Origin: Isoptericola halotolerans
GTDB lineage: Bacteria > Actinomycetota > Actinomycetes > Actinomycetales > Cellulomonadaceae
Assembly (NCBI RefSeq): GCF_003003075.1
Contig: NZ_PVTX01000002.1
Location: 310,001 to 374,000, forward strand
Reading direction: 5' to 3'
Length of the DNA stretch: 64,000 bases
In this document: one piece after another, positions 44,853 through 52,770 of the stretch
Layout of the letters: every line of letters starts with the position of its first letter
Numbering within the stretch: position 1 is the first letter of the stretch
Notes under the pieces: generated by a model
Seen by the model: only the letters and a program-made list of their open reading frames with translations
Told to the model about the DNA's origin: nothing
The model's database searches: none
Position numbers and translations under genes: made by a program

Positions 44853-45384
44853 CGTCACGTTCGAGCCGACGCTCGGCGGCGACGTCGCCGAGAGCTTCTG
44901 GCAGCTGTACCTGGACGCCTTCGAGCCGCTGCGCACGCGGGCCGCCGCCCGTCACGTGCTGCACCGCGAGGAGTTCGACGAGGAGATGGCCGACCCCCGC
45001 GTGCTCAAGCTGCTCGCCCACGACGACGCCGGGGAGCCCGTCGGGATGACGACCCTGGCGACCGACCTCGCCGCCGTGCCGTGGGTCAGTCCCGAGTTCT
45101 TCGCCGCCCGGTACCCGGAGCACGCGGCGCGCGGCGCCGTCTGGTACATCGGCTACACGCTCGCGCACCCCGGACGACGGGCGACGCGCACGTTCATGGA
45201 CATGATCGACGCGCTCGTCGCCCACCTCGCCGAGCACCGCGTGGTCTGCGCCTACGACGTGTCCCGGTTCAACGACGACGGGCTGCGGTTCGCCGACAAC
45301 CTGCGCCGGCACCTGGAACGGACGCGGGACGTCACCGTCGAGGAGGTCGACCGGCAGACGTACTACGCGACGACGTTCCACTGA
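44842..45384 (+). CDS. GNAT-like acetyltransferase
   Basis: A 180-residue protein with a GNAT-like arrangement: FWQLYLDAFEPLR at the start, VGMTTLATDL, AVWYIGYTLAHPGRRATRTFM in the CoA-binding region, ending VDRQTYYATTF. The canonical Q/RxxGxG/A motif is replaced by PGRRAT, so fold assignment is tentative. It overlaps the decarboxylase gene by 11 bp, so they are translated together; acetylation of agmatine or a polyamine is an attractive but unproven role. Confidence 0.6.
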   Translation: MATDVTFEPTLGGDVAESFWQLYLDAFEPLRTRAAARHVLHREEFDEEMADPRVLKLLAHDDAGEPVGMTTLATDLAAVPWVSPEFFAARYPEHAARGAVWYIGYTLAHPGRRATRTFMDMIDALVAHLAEHRVVCAYDVSRFNDDGLRFADNLRRHLERTRDVTVEEVDRQTYYATTFH

Positions 45385-45423
45385 TCGGGGCTGCCCGTGC
45401 GGGACGTCGCCGGGCCGGGGACG

Positions 45424-46218
45424 TCACCGCAGGAGGAAGTCGCGGACGACGGCCGCGAACATCTCCGGATCGGTCTGGTCCGCGACGTGCCGGTGGCCCT
45501 CCAGCGCCACGACCTCGCAGTCCGGGACGGACTCGGCCACCGTGCGCACCGCGTCCTGGAGGAACGCGGGGCTGTCCCCGCCACGGATCAGCAGGGTGGG
45601 TGCCGTGACGGCGGCCGCCTCACCCGGTGCCAGCACCAGCGGGACGCTCTCCTCGCGGGGGACGGTCGGGGCGCTGGCCACCCGGGCCGCCCAGCTCGGC
45701 TGGTCGCGCAGCGCGGCGATCTCGTCGTCGGGCATGTGCAGCACCTCGCGCATCATGAGGTCGACGACGTCCACGTACCGGCCCTCGTCGGACGCCACCT
45801 GCAGGCGTGCGACGACGTCGGCCGGTGGGGGGTGCTCGACGAGCGCCGGCTCGTAGAGCACCAGACGGCGGACGTGGGGCGTGCGGGCAGCGGCACGCAG
45901 CGCCAGGTACCCGCCGAGGGAGTGCCCGAGCACGTCCACCGGCTGCGCCGCCTCGGCGGCCAGGTCGTCCACGACCGCGACGACGTCCTCGACCTCGCGC
46001 TCGGGCGCCCAGCGCGGACCGTCGGTGCTGCCGCCGCGACCGCGCCGGTCCATCGCGTGGACGGTCCGGTCGCCGGCGAGGAGGTCGGTGATGCGCCACC
46101 GCCGATGGTCCGACATCGTGCCGTGCACGAGCAGCAACGGTGGGCCGGAGCCGCTGCTCCACACCGCGATCCGTGCGCCGTCCGGCGCGTGCACCTGCCG
46201 AGGGCCTGACTCGCTCAT
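45424..46218 (-). CDS. Alpha/beta hydrolase
   Basis: A 264-residue hydrolase. LLLVHGTMSDHRRW supplies the oxyanion hole, VDVLGHSLGGYLALRAA the serine elbow, LIRGGDSPAF the acid loop and LEGHRHVADQTDPE the histidine. ATG 46218 was preferred over the preceding GTG because AGGAGG lies five bases upstream. Adjacent to the MarR gene on the same strand with 39 bp between, so it may be under MarR control. Confidence 0.88.
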   Translation of the reverse strand: MSESGPRQVHAPDGARIAVWSSGSGPPLLLVHGTMSDHRRWRITDLLAGDRTVHAMDRRGRGGSTDGPRWAPEREVEDVVAVVDDLAAEAAQPVDVLGHSLGGYLALRAAARTPHVRRLVLYEPALVEHPPPADVVARLQVASDEGRYVDVVDLMMREVLHMPDDEIAALRDQPSWAARVASAPTVPREESVPLVLAPGEAAAVTAPTLLIRGGDSPAFLQDAVRTVAESVPDCEVVALEGHRHVADQTDPEMFAAVVRDFLLR

Positions 46219-46256
46219 CACAACCTCCTGTGGGCGACCGCGTGACGCTCACCGCT

Positions 46257-46766
46257 TCACGGGGCCGGGAAGTCCTCCGGTCGGGTGCGCAGCTTCGCGG
46301 CGATCCGGGCCAGCGCCCGCTGGTCGGTGGCGGTCAGCGGGTCGAGCACGTGCTCGCGCACGGAGCGCAGGTGGGCGGGGGCCGCCTCGACCACCTTCGC
46401 GTAACCCTCGTCCGTGAGCGCCGCGATCGTGCAGCGACGGTCCTCGGGGTCCGGGTACCGGTGCGCCCAGCCGCGCGCCTCGAACCTCTTCATGACGTTG
46501 GAGAGCCGGGGGAGCGAGCCGTTGGTGAGGTAGGCCAGCTCGCTCATGACCAGGCGGCGGTCCTCGGCCTCCGACATGTGGCTCAGCGTGAGGTACTCGA
46601 AGAGACTCAGGCCGGCCGCACGCTGCACCGCCGCGTCGAGGCGGCCCGGCAGCAGCAGCATCAACGAGGCCGCGCCGGTCCACGCCTCCTTCTCGCTCGG
46701 CGAGAGCCAGCGCTGCCCGCCGTCGACGGCCTCGTCGACCTGTTCGTCCTGGGTCGGCTGGGGCAT
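46257..46766 (-). CDS. MarR-family transcriptional regulator
   Basis: A 169-residue winged-helix regulator. The HTH covers about residues 60-115 (LTNGSLPRLSNVMKRFEARGWAHRYPDPEDRRCTIAALTDEG), with the DPEDRR wing typical of MarR. TAGGGT ends six bases before the ATG, indicating a leaderless message. It is divergent from the RidA-like gene; a palindromic GTTCATGCTTGAAC lies in the shared promoter and is its likely site. Ligands are often phenolic compounds, unknown here. Confidence 0.9.
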   Translation of the reverse strand: MPQPTQDEQVDEAVDGGQRWLSPSEKEAWTGAASLMLLLPGRLDAAVQRAAGLSLFEYLTLSHMSEAEDRRLVMSELAYLTNGSLPRLSNVMKRFEARGWAHRYPDPEDRRCTIAALTDEGYAKVVEAAPAHLRSVREHVLDPLTATDQRALARIAAKLRTRPEDFPAP

Positions 46767-46786
46767 GCCCTCACCCTAGATTACTT

Positions 46787-46842
46787 TTGGCATGAAGTGA
46801 ACCGTGCTACGTTCGGATCGTCCTTTCAGTTCATGCTTGAAC
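46787..46842. promoter_or_regulatory. MarR-type operator and ridA-like promoter
   Basis: GTTCA-TGCT-TGAAC (46829-46842) is a perfect 5-4-5 palindrome; a related GCATGAAGTGAAC lies at 46790-46802. Between them TTGGCA and TACGTT suggest the plus-strand promoter of the RidA-NmrA pair. Confidence 0.65.
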
Positions 46843-46861
46843 CAATGAGAGCGAGCTAGCG

Positions 46862-47290
46862 ATGATCGAGCCCCAGTTCTTCGTCACCCCCGGCTACGGC
46901 GACATGCTGCGCGAGCAGCTCCACTACCAGCAGGCCGTCCGGATCGGCGACACCGTCCACCTCTCCGGCCAGGGGGGCTGGGACGACGAGTTCCACTTCC
47001 CCGAGGACCTGCGGGAGGAGATCGTCCAGGCCTTCGACAACGTCGAGCGGACCCTGGCGCTGGCCGGTGCCACGTGGCGCGACGTCGTCGCCGTCGACAG
47101 CTTCCACGTCCCCACGGCGACCGACGAGATCGGCGACGAGCACACGTCCGTCATGACCGAGCAGTTCCGGCTCCGGATGGGCGAGCGTGCACCGGTCTGG
47201 ACCGAGATCGGCGTCGCCGCGCTCGGCGCCGTCGGCATGCGGGTCGAGATCCGGGTCACCGCGATCACACCGCCCACCACCGACTCCTGA
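46862..47290 (+). CDS. RidA/YjgF-family protein
   Basis: A 142-residue protein of the RidA superfamily. VHLSGQGGWD, IVQAFDNVERTLALAGATWRDVVAVDSFHV and VEIRVTAITP show the fold and the Arg (MRVEIRV) region near the active cleft. RidA proteins hydrolyse reactive enamine/imine intermediates; this divergent form may act on another small molecule. It lies 25 bp before the NmrA-like gene and is divergent from MarR; together with the hydrolase this looks like a small catabolic or detoxifying module. Confidence 0.85.
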   Translation: MIEPQFFVTPGYGDMLREQLHYQQAVRIGDTVHLSGQGGWDDEFHFPEDLREEIVQAFDNVERTLALAGATWRDVVAVDSFHVPTATDEIGDEHTSVMTEQFRLRMGERAPVWTEIGVAALGAVGMRVEIRVTAITPPTTDS

Positions 47291-47315
47291 CCCGCACCCC
47301 CACGGAGGTCCCACG

Positions 47316-48131
47316 ATGCGCATCCTGATCACCGGCGTCCGCGGCAAGACCGGTTCGGCGCTGGCCGACCGGCTGGCACCGCGCGACGACGTCGAGCTGT
47401 GGGGCGGCAGCAGCGACCCCGCGCTCGTGGACCACGACCGGGTGGTCCCGGTCGAGCTCTCGTGGGACCGGCCGGAAGGCTGGGCTCGCGCGACCGACGG
47501 GGTCGACGCCGTGTTCGTCGTCGTCCCGCTCCGCGAGGACGCACCCGATCTCGTCGCGTCCTTCCTGGCCACCACCCCGGCGTCCACGCACGTCGTGCTG
47601 CTCTCCGAGCGCGACCCGGAGCAGTCGGGCTCGGAGGGCTGGTCGGCGAGGGTGGAGCGCGCCGTCCGTGAGAGCGGGCGGTCGTGGACCATGGTGCGGC
47701 CCGGATGGTTCATGCAGGTCCTCACGGACCCCCGGTTCTTCGGCGAGCAGATCGCCGAGGGCCGGTTCGCGTTCCCGCACCCGGACGCCCGCATGGCGTG
47801 GATCGACACGCGTGACATCGCCGAGGTGGCCGAGCTGGCGCTGACGGACGAGCGGCACGTCGGGCAGACCTACGAGCTGTCCGGCCCCGAGGCCGTGCCG
47901 CCGGCCCGGACGGCGGCACGCCTCTCGGCGGCCCTGGGCCGGACCGTCCGCTACACCGACCCGGGGACCGAGGGGTCGCTGGAGGGCCTGAGCGGTTTCG
48001 AGCGGGACCTGACCGCGCTGACCTACGAGCGGGTACGCGCCGGGCACTTCGCCCTCGTCACCGACACGGTGTCCCGGCTGACCGGCCACCCGGCGCGGTC
48101 CCTGGAGCGCTTCGTCGCGGACGCGGCGTAG
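47316..48131 (+). CDS. NmrA-like NAD(P)-binding oxidoreductase
   Basis: A 271-residue atypical SDR. ILITGVRGKTGSALADRLA is the nucleotide-binding motif; VRPGWFMQVLTDPRFF and WIDTRDIAEVAELAL follow the NmrA/QorB pattern. GGAGG precedes the ATG. It follows the RidA-like gene in an apparent operon driven by the MarR-controlled promoter and resembles the paralogue at 22352 in layout but not closely in sequence. Confidence 0.87.
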   Translation: MRILITGVRGKTGSALADRLAPRDDVELWGGSSDPALVDHDRVVPVELSWDRPEGWARATDGVDAVFVVVPLREDAPDLVASFLATTPASTHVVLLSERDPEQSGSEGWSARVERAVRESGRSWTMVRPGWFMQVLTDPRFFGEQIAEGRFAFPHPDARMAWIDTRDIAEVAELALTDERHVGQTYELSGPEAVPPARTAARLSAALGRTVRYTDPGTEGSLEGLSGFERDLTALTYERVRAGHFALVTDTVSRLTGHPARSLERFVADAA

Positions 48132-48146
48132 GCCGGCCCTCCTGCC

Positions 48147-49091
48147 TCACTTGCGGTCGACGCGCCCGATCGGGTCGGGGGCACCGCTGAACGCGGCCCG
48201 CGCGGCGGGCCAGGCGTCCTCGTCCACGCCGAGCGCGGTCCGGAGGTAGGCCGTGGTCAGACGCTGCAGGACGGCGACCCGCTCCGGGCTCTCGTCGGTG
48301 GTCTCGGCCACCTCGTACCCGGCGATCCCGCCGAGCCCGTGCTCGGCGCCGTGGAGGGTGAGGAGGTCGGTGGCACCGGGGCTGTGCGTGTAGACGTCGG
48401 TGAACCAGTCCGGTCCACGGCTCGACATCTTGGACTGGTCACGGTCGCCGGCGACGACCAGCGTCGGGGTGGTCAGCTCCTGGAACGAGGGGCGCATGAA
48501 CGGGAAGTTCTCCTGCGCGAAGGGGTGCAGCTCGTCGCCGCCCAGCCCTGTCGCCGCCAGCAGGACGCCCGCCGTGACGCGGCTGTCGGACCGGTCCTCA
48601 CCGACCCGACCCGACTCGTCGAGGATCCGTGCACCGAGGAGCGTCTGGGCGGTCTGCCCGCCCCAGGAGTGACCGGTGGCGGCGACCCGGTCGCGGTCGA
48701 CCCGGCCGGCGAGGCCCGGGACCGCGGCCTCGAGGGTGTCGAGCTGGTCGAGGACGCGGGTGAGGTCCGCGATCCGCTCCGTCCAGATGGTCGGGAACAC
48801 GGGGTGGTCGAACCCGAACCCGTGGCGGCGCGAGTCCAGGTGCGTGGGCTGGACCACGACGAAGCCGCGGGACGCCCAGAACGCCGCGAGCGGCGCGTAG
48901 CCGTCGAGGTTCCACCCGTTGCCGTGGGACAGGAGCACGACGGGGAGGTTCGTGCCCGACGCCGGGGCGGACACACGCACCTCCAGCGGGACGGGTCGGT
49001 GCGGGGCTGACAGCTCGAGGGGAGCGACGGAGACGACCGGGGTGCCGGTGCCGACGATGCCGTCCAGGGTGTCGACGATCGAGGTGGTCAT
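48147..49091 (-). CDS. Alpha/beta hydrolase, chlorophyllase/PAF-acetylhydrolase-like
   Basis: A 314-residue hydrolase. LPVVLLSHGNGWNLDGYAPL, VVQPTHLDSRRHGF and the nucleophile elbow AATGHSWGGQTAQ are typical of the chlorophyllase/PAF-acetylhydrolase-like branch; LHGAEHGLGGI supplies the His. GGGAGGAAC precedes the ATG. No signal peptide. It is divergent from a TetR gene and its promoter region carries two identical GGAACGCTGTTCC palindromes, so it is likely the repressor's target. Confidence 0.87.
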   Translation of the reverse strand: MTTSIVDTLDGIVGTGTPVVSVAPLELSAPHRPVPLEVRVSAPASGTNLPVVLLSHGNGWNLDGYAPLAAFWASRGFVVVQPTHLDSRRHGFGFDHPVFPTIWTERIADLTRVLDQLDTLEAAVPGLAGRVDRDRVAATGHSWGGQTAQTLLGARILDESGRVGEDRSDSRVTAGVLLAATGLGGDELHPFAQENFPFMRPSFQELTTPTLVVAGDRDQSKMSSRGPDWFTDVYTHSPGATDLLTLHGAEHGLGGIAGYEVAETTDESPERVAVLQRLTTAYLRTALGVDEDAWPAARAAFSGAPDPIGRVDRK

Positions 49092-49138
49092 GACAGGTTC
49101 CTCCCTGAGGGGTGCGGCGCTCTGCGATACTGGTTATC

Positions 49139-49175
49139 GGAACGCTGTTCCACCACGATACGGAACGCTGTTCCG
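49139..49175. promoter_or_regulatory. Twin TetR operators GGAACGCTGTTCC
   Basis: The same 13-bp palindrome occurs at 49139-49151 and 49162-49174, 23 bp apart centre to centre, in the divergent promoter of the hydrolase and the TetR gene. The spacing of about two helical turns would place two dimers on the same face. Confidence 0.88.
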
Positions 49176-49211
49176 AAACGCAAGCCTGCGTCGTCGACCC
49201 CAGGAGGGCCC

Positions 49212-49823
49212 ATGTCTCACCCCGGTCCCGAGCAGCAGCCTGCCGCGCGGGCCAGGCCGGCGGGGCGGCCCCGCCGGAGCCAGGAGGACCTGCTCCAGGC
49301 GGCGGCCGCGGTCTTCGTCACCTCCGGTGTCGACGCCCCGGTGCGGGAGATCGCGGCGAAGGCCGGCGTCGGGGTGGGAACCCTCTACCGGCACTTCCCG
49401 ACCCGCGCGGAGCTCGTCGTCGCGGTCTACCGGCACCAGGTCGAGGCCTGCGCCGAGGCAGGGCCGCGGCTGCTCGCGGAGAGCCCGACGCCCGAGGTCG
49501 CGCTGCGCGCGTGGGTCGCCCTGTTCGTCGAGTTCCTGGTCACCAAGCACGGCCTCGCGGGTGCCCTGCACGCCGACGACGCCGGACCGGACGCGTTGCA
49601 CCGGTACTTCGTCGATCGCCTCGTCCCGGTCTGCGGCTCGCTCCTGGACGCGGCCCGTGCGGAGCGGGGCGCCAGCGCTTCGCCGGCCGACGCGTACACG
49701 GTGCTCAAGGGCGTCGGGAACCTGTGCATCGGCGCAGCGGCCGACCCGCGCTACGACGCCGACGAGCTGGTGCAGCTGCTGATCTCGGGGGTGCTGGCCC
49801 CCGTCGGTGACCGCGACGCCTGA
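49212..49823 (+). CDS. TetR-family transcriptional regulator
   Basis: A 203-residue repressor. The HTH is residues 24-66 (DLLQAAAAVFVTSGVDAPVREIAAKAGVGVGTLYRHFP), followed by the variable ligand-binding core. AGGAGG precedes the ATG. Divergent from the hydrolase at 48147; twin operators between them argue for autoregulation and control of that hydrolase. Its 3' end is 10 bp from the next TetR gene, which is on the opposite strand. Confidence 0.92.
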   Translation: MSHPGPEQQPAARARPAGRPRRSQEDLLQAAAAVFVTSGVDAPVREIAAKAGVGVGTLYRHFPTRAELVVAVYRHQVEACAEAGPRLLAESPTPEVALRAWVALFVEFLVTKHGLAGALHADDAGPDALHRYFVDRLVPVCGSLLDAARAERGASASPADAYTVLKGVGNLCIGAAADPRYDADELVQLLISGVLAPVGDRDA

Positions 49824-49832
49824 TCCACGGCG

Positions 49833-50384
49833 TCAGGACTCCGCGAGGGCGCGCACAGCGCGTTCGACGGCGGGACGCACGTCGAGCTCCGGGTCCACGG
49901 TCAGTCGGTGCAGGAGCAGGCCGTCGCAGAGCGCCATGAGCGCCCTCGTCGCGGGCTGCGGGTCGGCGATGCCGACCGCTCTCACCATCTCCTCCGTCCA
50001 CCGCTCGAACTGTCGCCGCTGCTGCCGCAACGGGGCGCCGAGCTCGGGGTCGTCGGCGAGCTCGAGGAAGAGCGCGTAGCGGGCACGGGTGCGCACGGCG
50101 AACGGCCCGGCCTGCTGCTCGGTCATCGCGCACAGGCCCTCGGCCAGCTCGGCGACGTCCGAGACCGCGAGCGCCGCCGGGGCGAAGTCGGCACGCTCGC
50201 GCTCGGCGATCCAGTCGACCACTCCACCGAGCAGCGCCCGGCGGGTCCGGAACCAGTTCGAGGTCGATCCCGGTGGGAGGCCGGCGCGTTCGTCGACGCG
50301 CGCATGGGTCAGCGCGCGGACACCCTCCGCGCCGAGCAGCTCCACGGCTGCCTCGAGTCCACGGTCACGGGTCGCGGGGGGCAT
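49833..50384 (-). CDS. TetR-family transcriptional regulator
   Basis: A 183-residue repressor. TRDRGLEAAVELLGAEGVRALTHARVDERAGLPPGSTSNWFRTRRALL forms the HTH (first 50 residues), of the type with NWF in the third helix. GAGGAGG lies five bases before ATG 50384; a GTG two codons upstream is too close to it. Divergent from the hydrolase at 50449, with an ACTATG-N2-CATAGT palindrome in between as its likely operator. Confidence 0.9.
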   Translation of the reverse strand: MPPATRDRGLEAAVELLGAEGVRALTHARVDERAGLPPGSTSNWFRTRRALLGGVVDWIAERERADFAPAALAVSDVAELAEGLCAMTEQQAGPFAVRTRARYALFLELADDPELGAPLRQQRRQFERWTEEMVRAVGIADPQPATRALMALCDGLLLHRLTVDPELDVRPAVERAVRALAES

Positions 50385-50406
50385 CGACACCTCCTCAGGG
50401 CAGGTC

Positions 50407-50422
50407 TACTATGAACATAGTA
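50407..50422. promoter_or_regulatory. TetR operator TACTATGAACATAGTA
   Basis: A 16-bp palindrome (TACTATG and CATAGTA arms, two central bases) lies in the 64-bp divergent promoter between the TetR gene and the epoxide-hydrolase-like gene. Its TA richness also supplies -10 elements. Confidence 0.8.
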
Positions 50423-50448
50423 AGACGAGGCGCACCGAGGAGGTCGCC

Positions 50449-51330
50449 ATGTCCCACCCCGCCCTGGCCTGGTCCCCGCCGTTACCGGAGGCCCCCGGAT
50501 TCGATCATCGGGTCGTCGAGACACCGGGCCTGCACACCCACCTCGCCGAGACCGGCGACGGTGAGGCGGTGCTGCTGCTGCACGGTTTTCCACAGCACTG
50601 GTGGCAGTGGCGCACGGTCGCGCCGATCATCGCCGCGCAGGGCTATCGCGTCCTCTGCCCCGACCTGCGCGGGGCCGGCTGGACGACCGCCGACGACCCG
50701 CGCATGTCACGGGAGACGCGGCTGCACGATCTGCTCGCCCTGCTCGACGAGCTCGATGTCGAGCGGGTGCACCTCGTCTCCCACGACATGGGAGCGATCA
50801 CCGCCATGCAGCTCACCTACGACCACCCCGAGCGTGTCCGCACGGCGGTGCAGCTCTCCGTGTGGCCGGGGTTCCTGACGTTCAGCCCGCGGCTGGCGCC
50901 GGCCTTCCAGCACCTGCCCGGGTTGATCTGGCACCGGCCCGGGTCGTCGCTGCGCGGCACGTTCTCCGAGCGGTACGTCGCCCGCCCGATGGCGGAGACG
51001 ACCGTCGAGGCACACCTGGCCCCCCTGTCCCGTCCCGAGATCGACGGCGCGGTCCGCCCGCTCTGCCGACGCATGATCCTGCCCGAGGCCCTGCGCATGA
51101 TGCGGGGCGCGTACCGCCGTCGGAGGCTCGCCGTGCCGACGCTCGTCGTGTTCGGCCGGCGGGACCACCCGACCACCGAGGAGCTGATGGCCCGCATCTG
51201 CCCGGAACCCGAGCGCTACGCCGACCGTGTCGAGTTCGCCTACGTCGACGACGCGGCACACTTCATCACGGACGACGCCCCGACCGCGGTCGCGCACCTC
51301 GCGACCGACTGGTTCGCCCGGGCAGCCTGA
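50449..51330 (+). CDS. Alpha/beta hydrolase, epoxide-hydrolase-like
   Basis: A 293-residue hydrolase. VLLLHGFPQHWWQWR gives the HGFP oxyanion motif; the nucleophile elbow is VHLVSHDMGAITAM with Asp, as in epoxide hydrolases and haloalkane dehalogenases; the acid lies near FGRRDHPT and His in DDAAHFITDDAP. CGAGGAGG precedes the ATG at 50449. Divergent from the TetR gene and probably controlled by it. The Asp nucleophile sets it apart from the serine hydrolases elsewhere in the window. Confidence 0.88.
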   Translation: MSHPALAWSPPLPEAPGFDHRVVETPGLHTHLAETGDGEAVLLLHGFPQHWWQWRTVAPIIAAQGYRVLCPDLRGAGWTTADDPRMSRETRLHDLLALLDELDVERVHLVSHDMGAITAMQLTYDHPERVRTAVQLSVWPGFLTFSPRLAPAFQHLPGLIWHRPGSSLRGTFSERYVARPMAETTVEAHLAPLSRPEIDGAVRPLCRRMILPEALRMMRGAYRRRRLAVPTLVVFGRRDHPTTEELMARICPEPERYADRVEFAYVDDAAHFITDDAPTAVAHLATDWFARAA

Positions 51331-51392
51331 CGGACCCCGACATCGCCGCGGGTCGGGACCCGCCCGGCTCGACCGCGCTCCGGCCGGTTCGT

Positions 51393-52118
51393 TCAGCTCG
51401 CGCCCAGCAGCTCGTTCATCTGGGCGTAGAAGGCGGCCGGGTCGCCGGCGAGCGACGCCTTCACCATCGCGGTCCAGTCGTCGACGATCACCTCGATCGA
51501 GCCCACCGCCAGGCCGTCGAGCGAGCGGCGCGGCACCTCGCGGGCGTCGATCTTGGGCCCGTCGTACCCGGCGGCGATGTCCGTGTCGGCGGCGCCGAGG
51601 AGGACTCCCTGGACGAGGGTGCCCTGCGCCGCGAGCTCCGTGCGCACACCGTTCGTCATGTTCCACTCCGCGGCCTTGGCCGCCGAGTACGAGCCTGTGC
51701 CCGGGGCGACGAACCACGAGAGCGCCGAGAGGATGTTCACGATCGCGCCCCCTCCGTTGGCCGAGAGCACGGGGGCGAACTCCCGGGTGACGTCGAGCGT
51801 GCCCCAGAAGTGGGTGTCCATCTCGCGGCGCACCTCGGCGAGGTCGCCCGTGACGAGGGCGGCACCGGTCGAGATCCCGGCATTGTTGACGAGAAGGGTC
51901 ACGTCGCGCGCGGTCGCCGCCGCCGCGACGACGGACCCGTGGTCGAGCAGGTCCATCCGCAGCGGCACCACCCGGGCGTCGTCGAAGTCGAGGCTCTCGG
52001 GACGGCGTGCCGCCGCGTACACCTTGCTCGCGCCGCGCTCGAGCAGCTCGAGCACGAACTGGCGGCCGATACCGCGGTTTGCTCCGGTGACGAGGGCGAT
52101 CTGATCGGTGACGTTCAT
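51393..52118 (-). CDS. Short-chain dehydrogenase/reductase
   Basis: A 241-residue classical SDR. TGANRGIGRQFVLELL binds NAD(P); LLVNNAGIS, NILSALSWF and the catalytic YSAAK follow in order. The substrate is unknown. ATG 52118 fits the family's N-terminus (MNVTDQIALVTG). It is divergent from the MerR gene; a promoter with a 19-bp spacer and a TGACG-N4-CGTCA dyad between -35 and -10 points to MerR-type activation of this gene. Confidence 0.9.
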   Translation of the reverse strand: MNVTDQIALVTGANRGIGRQFVLELLERGASKVYAAARRPESLDFDDARVVPLRMDLLDHGSVVAAAATARDVTLLVNNAGISTGAALVTGDLAEVRREMDTHFWGTLDVTREFAPVLSANGGGAIVNILSALSWFVAPGTGSYSAAKAAEWNMTNGVRTELAAQGTLVQGVLLGAADTDIAAGYDGPKIDAREVPRRSLDGLAVGSIEVIVDDWTAMVKASLAGDPAAFYAQMNELLGAS

Positions 52119-52180
52119 GGGTCCCTTGCTTCCTGCGTAGGTCTTCGATGAGGTCTTCCGCGCCGCATCCGGCCCGGCAT

Positions 52181-52212
52181 CGGTTACGCTAAAACCTGAC
52201 GTTGGCGTCAAG
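52181..52212 (-). promoter_or_regulatory. MerR-type promoter of the SDR gene (19-bp spacer)
   Basis: On the minus strand TTGACG (52211-52206) and TAACCG (52186-52181) are separated by 19 bp; the dyad TGACG-TTGG-CGTCA (52197-52210) lies across the spacer and -35. Long-spacer promoters twisted into shape by the regulator are the MerR hallmark. Confidence 0.75.
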
Positions 52213-52256
52213 GGCAAGGGGGACGCCACGAGGCACAGATCACAGGGAGGACGCAG

Positions 52257-52706
52257 ATGCGGATCGGCGAGGTCGCGCGCCGCGCGGGAGTCAGCACCAG
52301 AGCTCTCCGGTACTACGAGGAACAGGGCCTGCTCACCTCGGAGCGCTCCCCCAGCGGCCAGCGCACCTACCCCGAGTCCGCCGTCGAGCGAGTGCGGATG
52401 ATCCAGCAGTTCTTCACCGCGGGTCTGCCGAGCCGGACCATCCTGCGGATCCTGCCCTGCGTCGATACCGGGCACGGGTCACCCGAGATCTTCGAGCTGC
52501 TCGCAGCCGAGCGCCGCCGCATCACCGCGGCCATGGAGGACCTCGCGGCGGCACGCGACGCCCTCGACCGCGTGGTCGACATGGCGAACCATCCGACCCC
52601 CGAGCACTGCCCGGCCCTGCGCGAGCCGGCCTGGGCGCCGTACGACGGCGCCGAGGCGACGGAGGTCCCCACCGGCCCGAGCAGGGCCACAGCACTCCAC
52701 GCCTGA
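52257..52706 (+). CDS. MerR-family transcriptional regulator
   Basis: A 149-residue regulator. MRIGEVARRAGVSTRALRYYEEQGLL is the classic MerR N-terminal HTH; a wing and a coiled-coil (LLAAERRRITAAMEDLAAARDALD) follow. The C-terminal part is short and has one Cys before the coil (LPCVDTG) and one in EHCPAL, so a metal or thiol sensor cannot be excluded, but the layout resembles drug- or redox-type MerR proteins. GGGAGG precedes the ATG. Divergent from the SDR gene. Confidence 0.92.
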   Translation: MRIGEVARRAGVSTRALRYYEEQGLLTSERSPSGQRTYPESAVERVRMIQQFFTAGLPSRTILRILPCVDTGHGSPEIFELLAAERRRITAAMEDLAAARDALDRVVDMANHPTPEHCPALREPAWAPYDGAEATEVPTGPSRATALHA

Positions 52707-52770
52707 TCGGGGCAGAGTCTCCGCCTGCACCCGATCCTCGCGCCCAGCCGGCCCGCCTATGCTCACGCCC

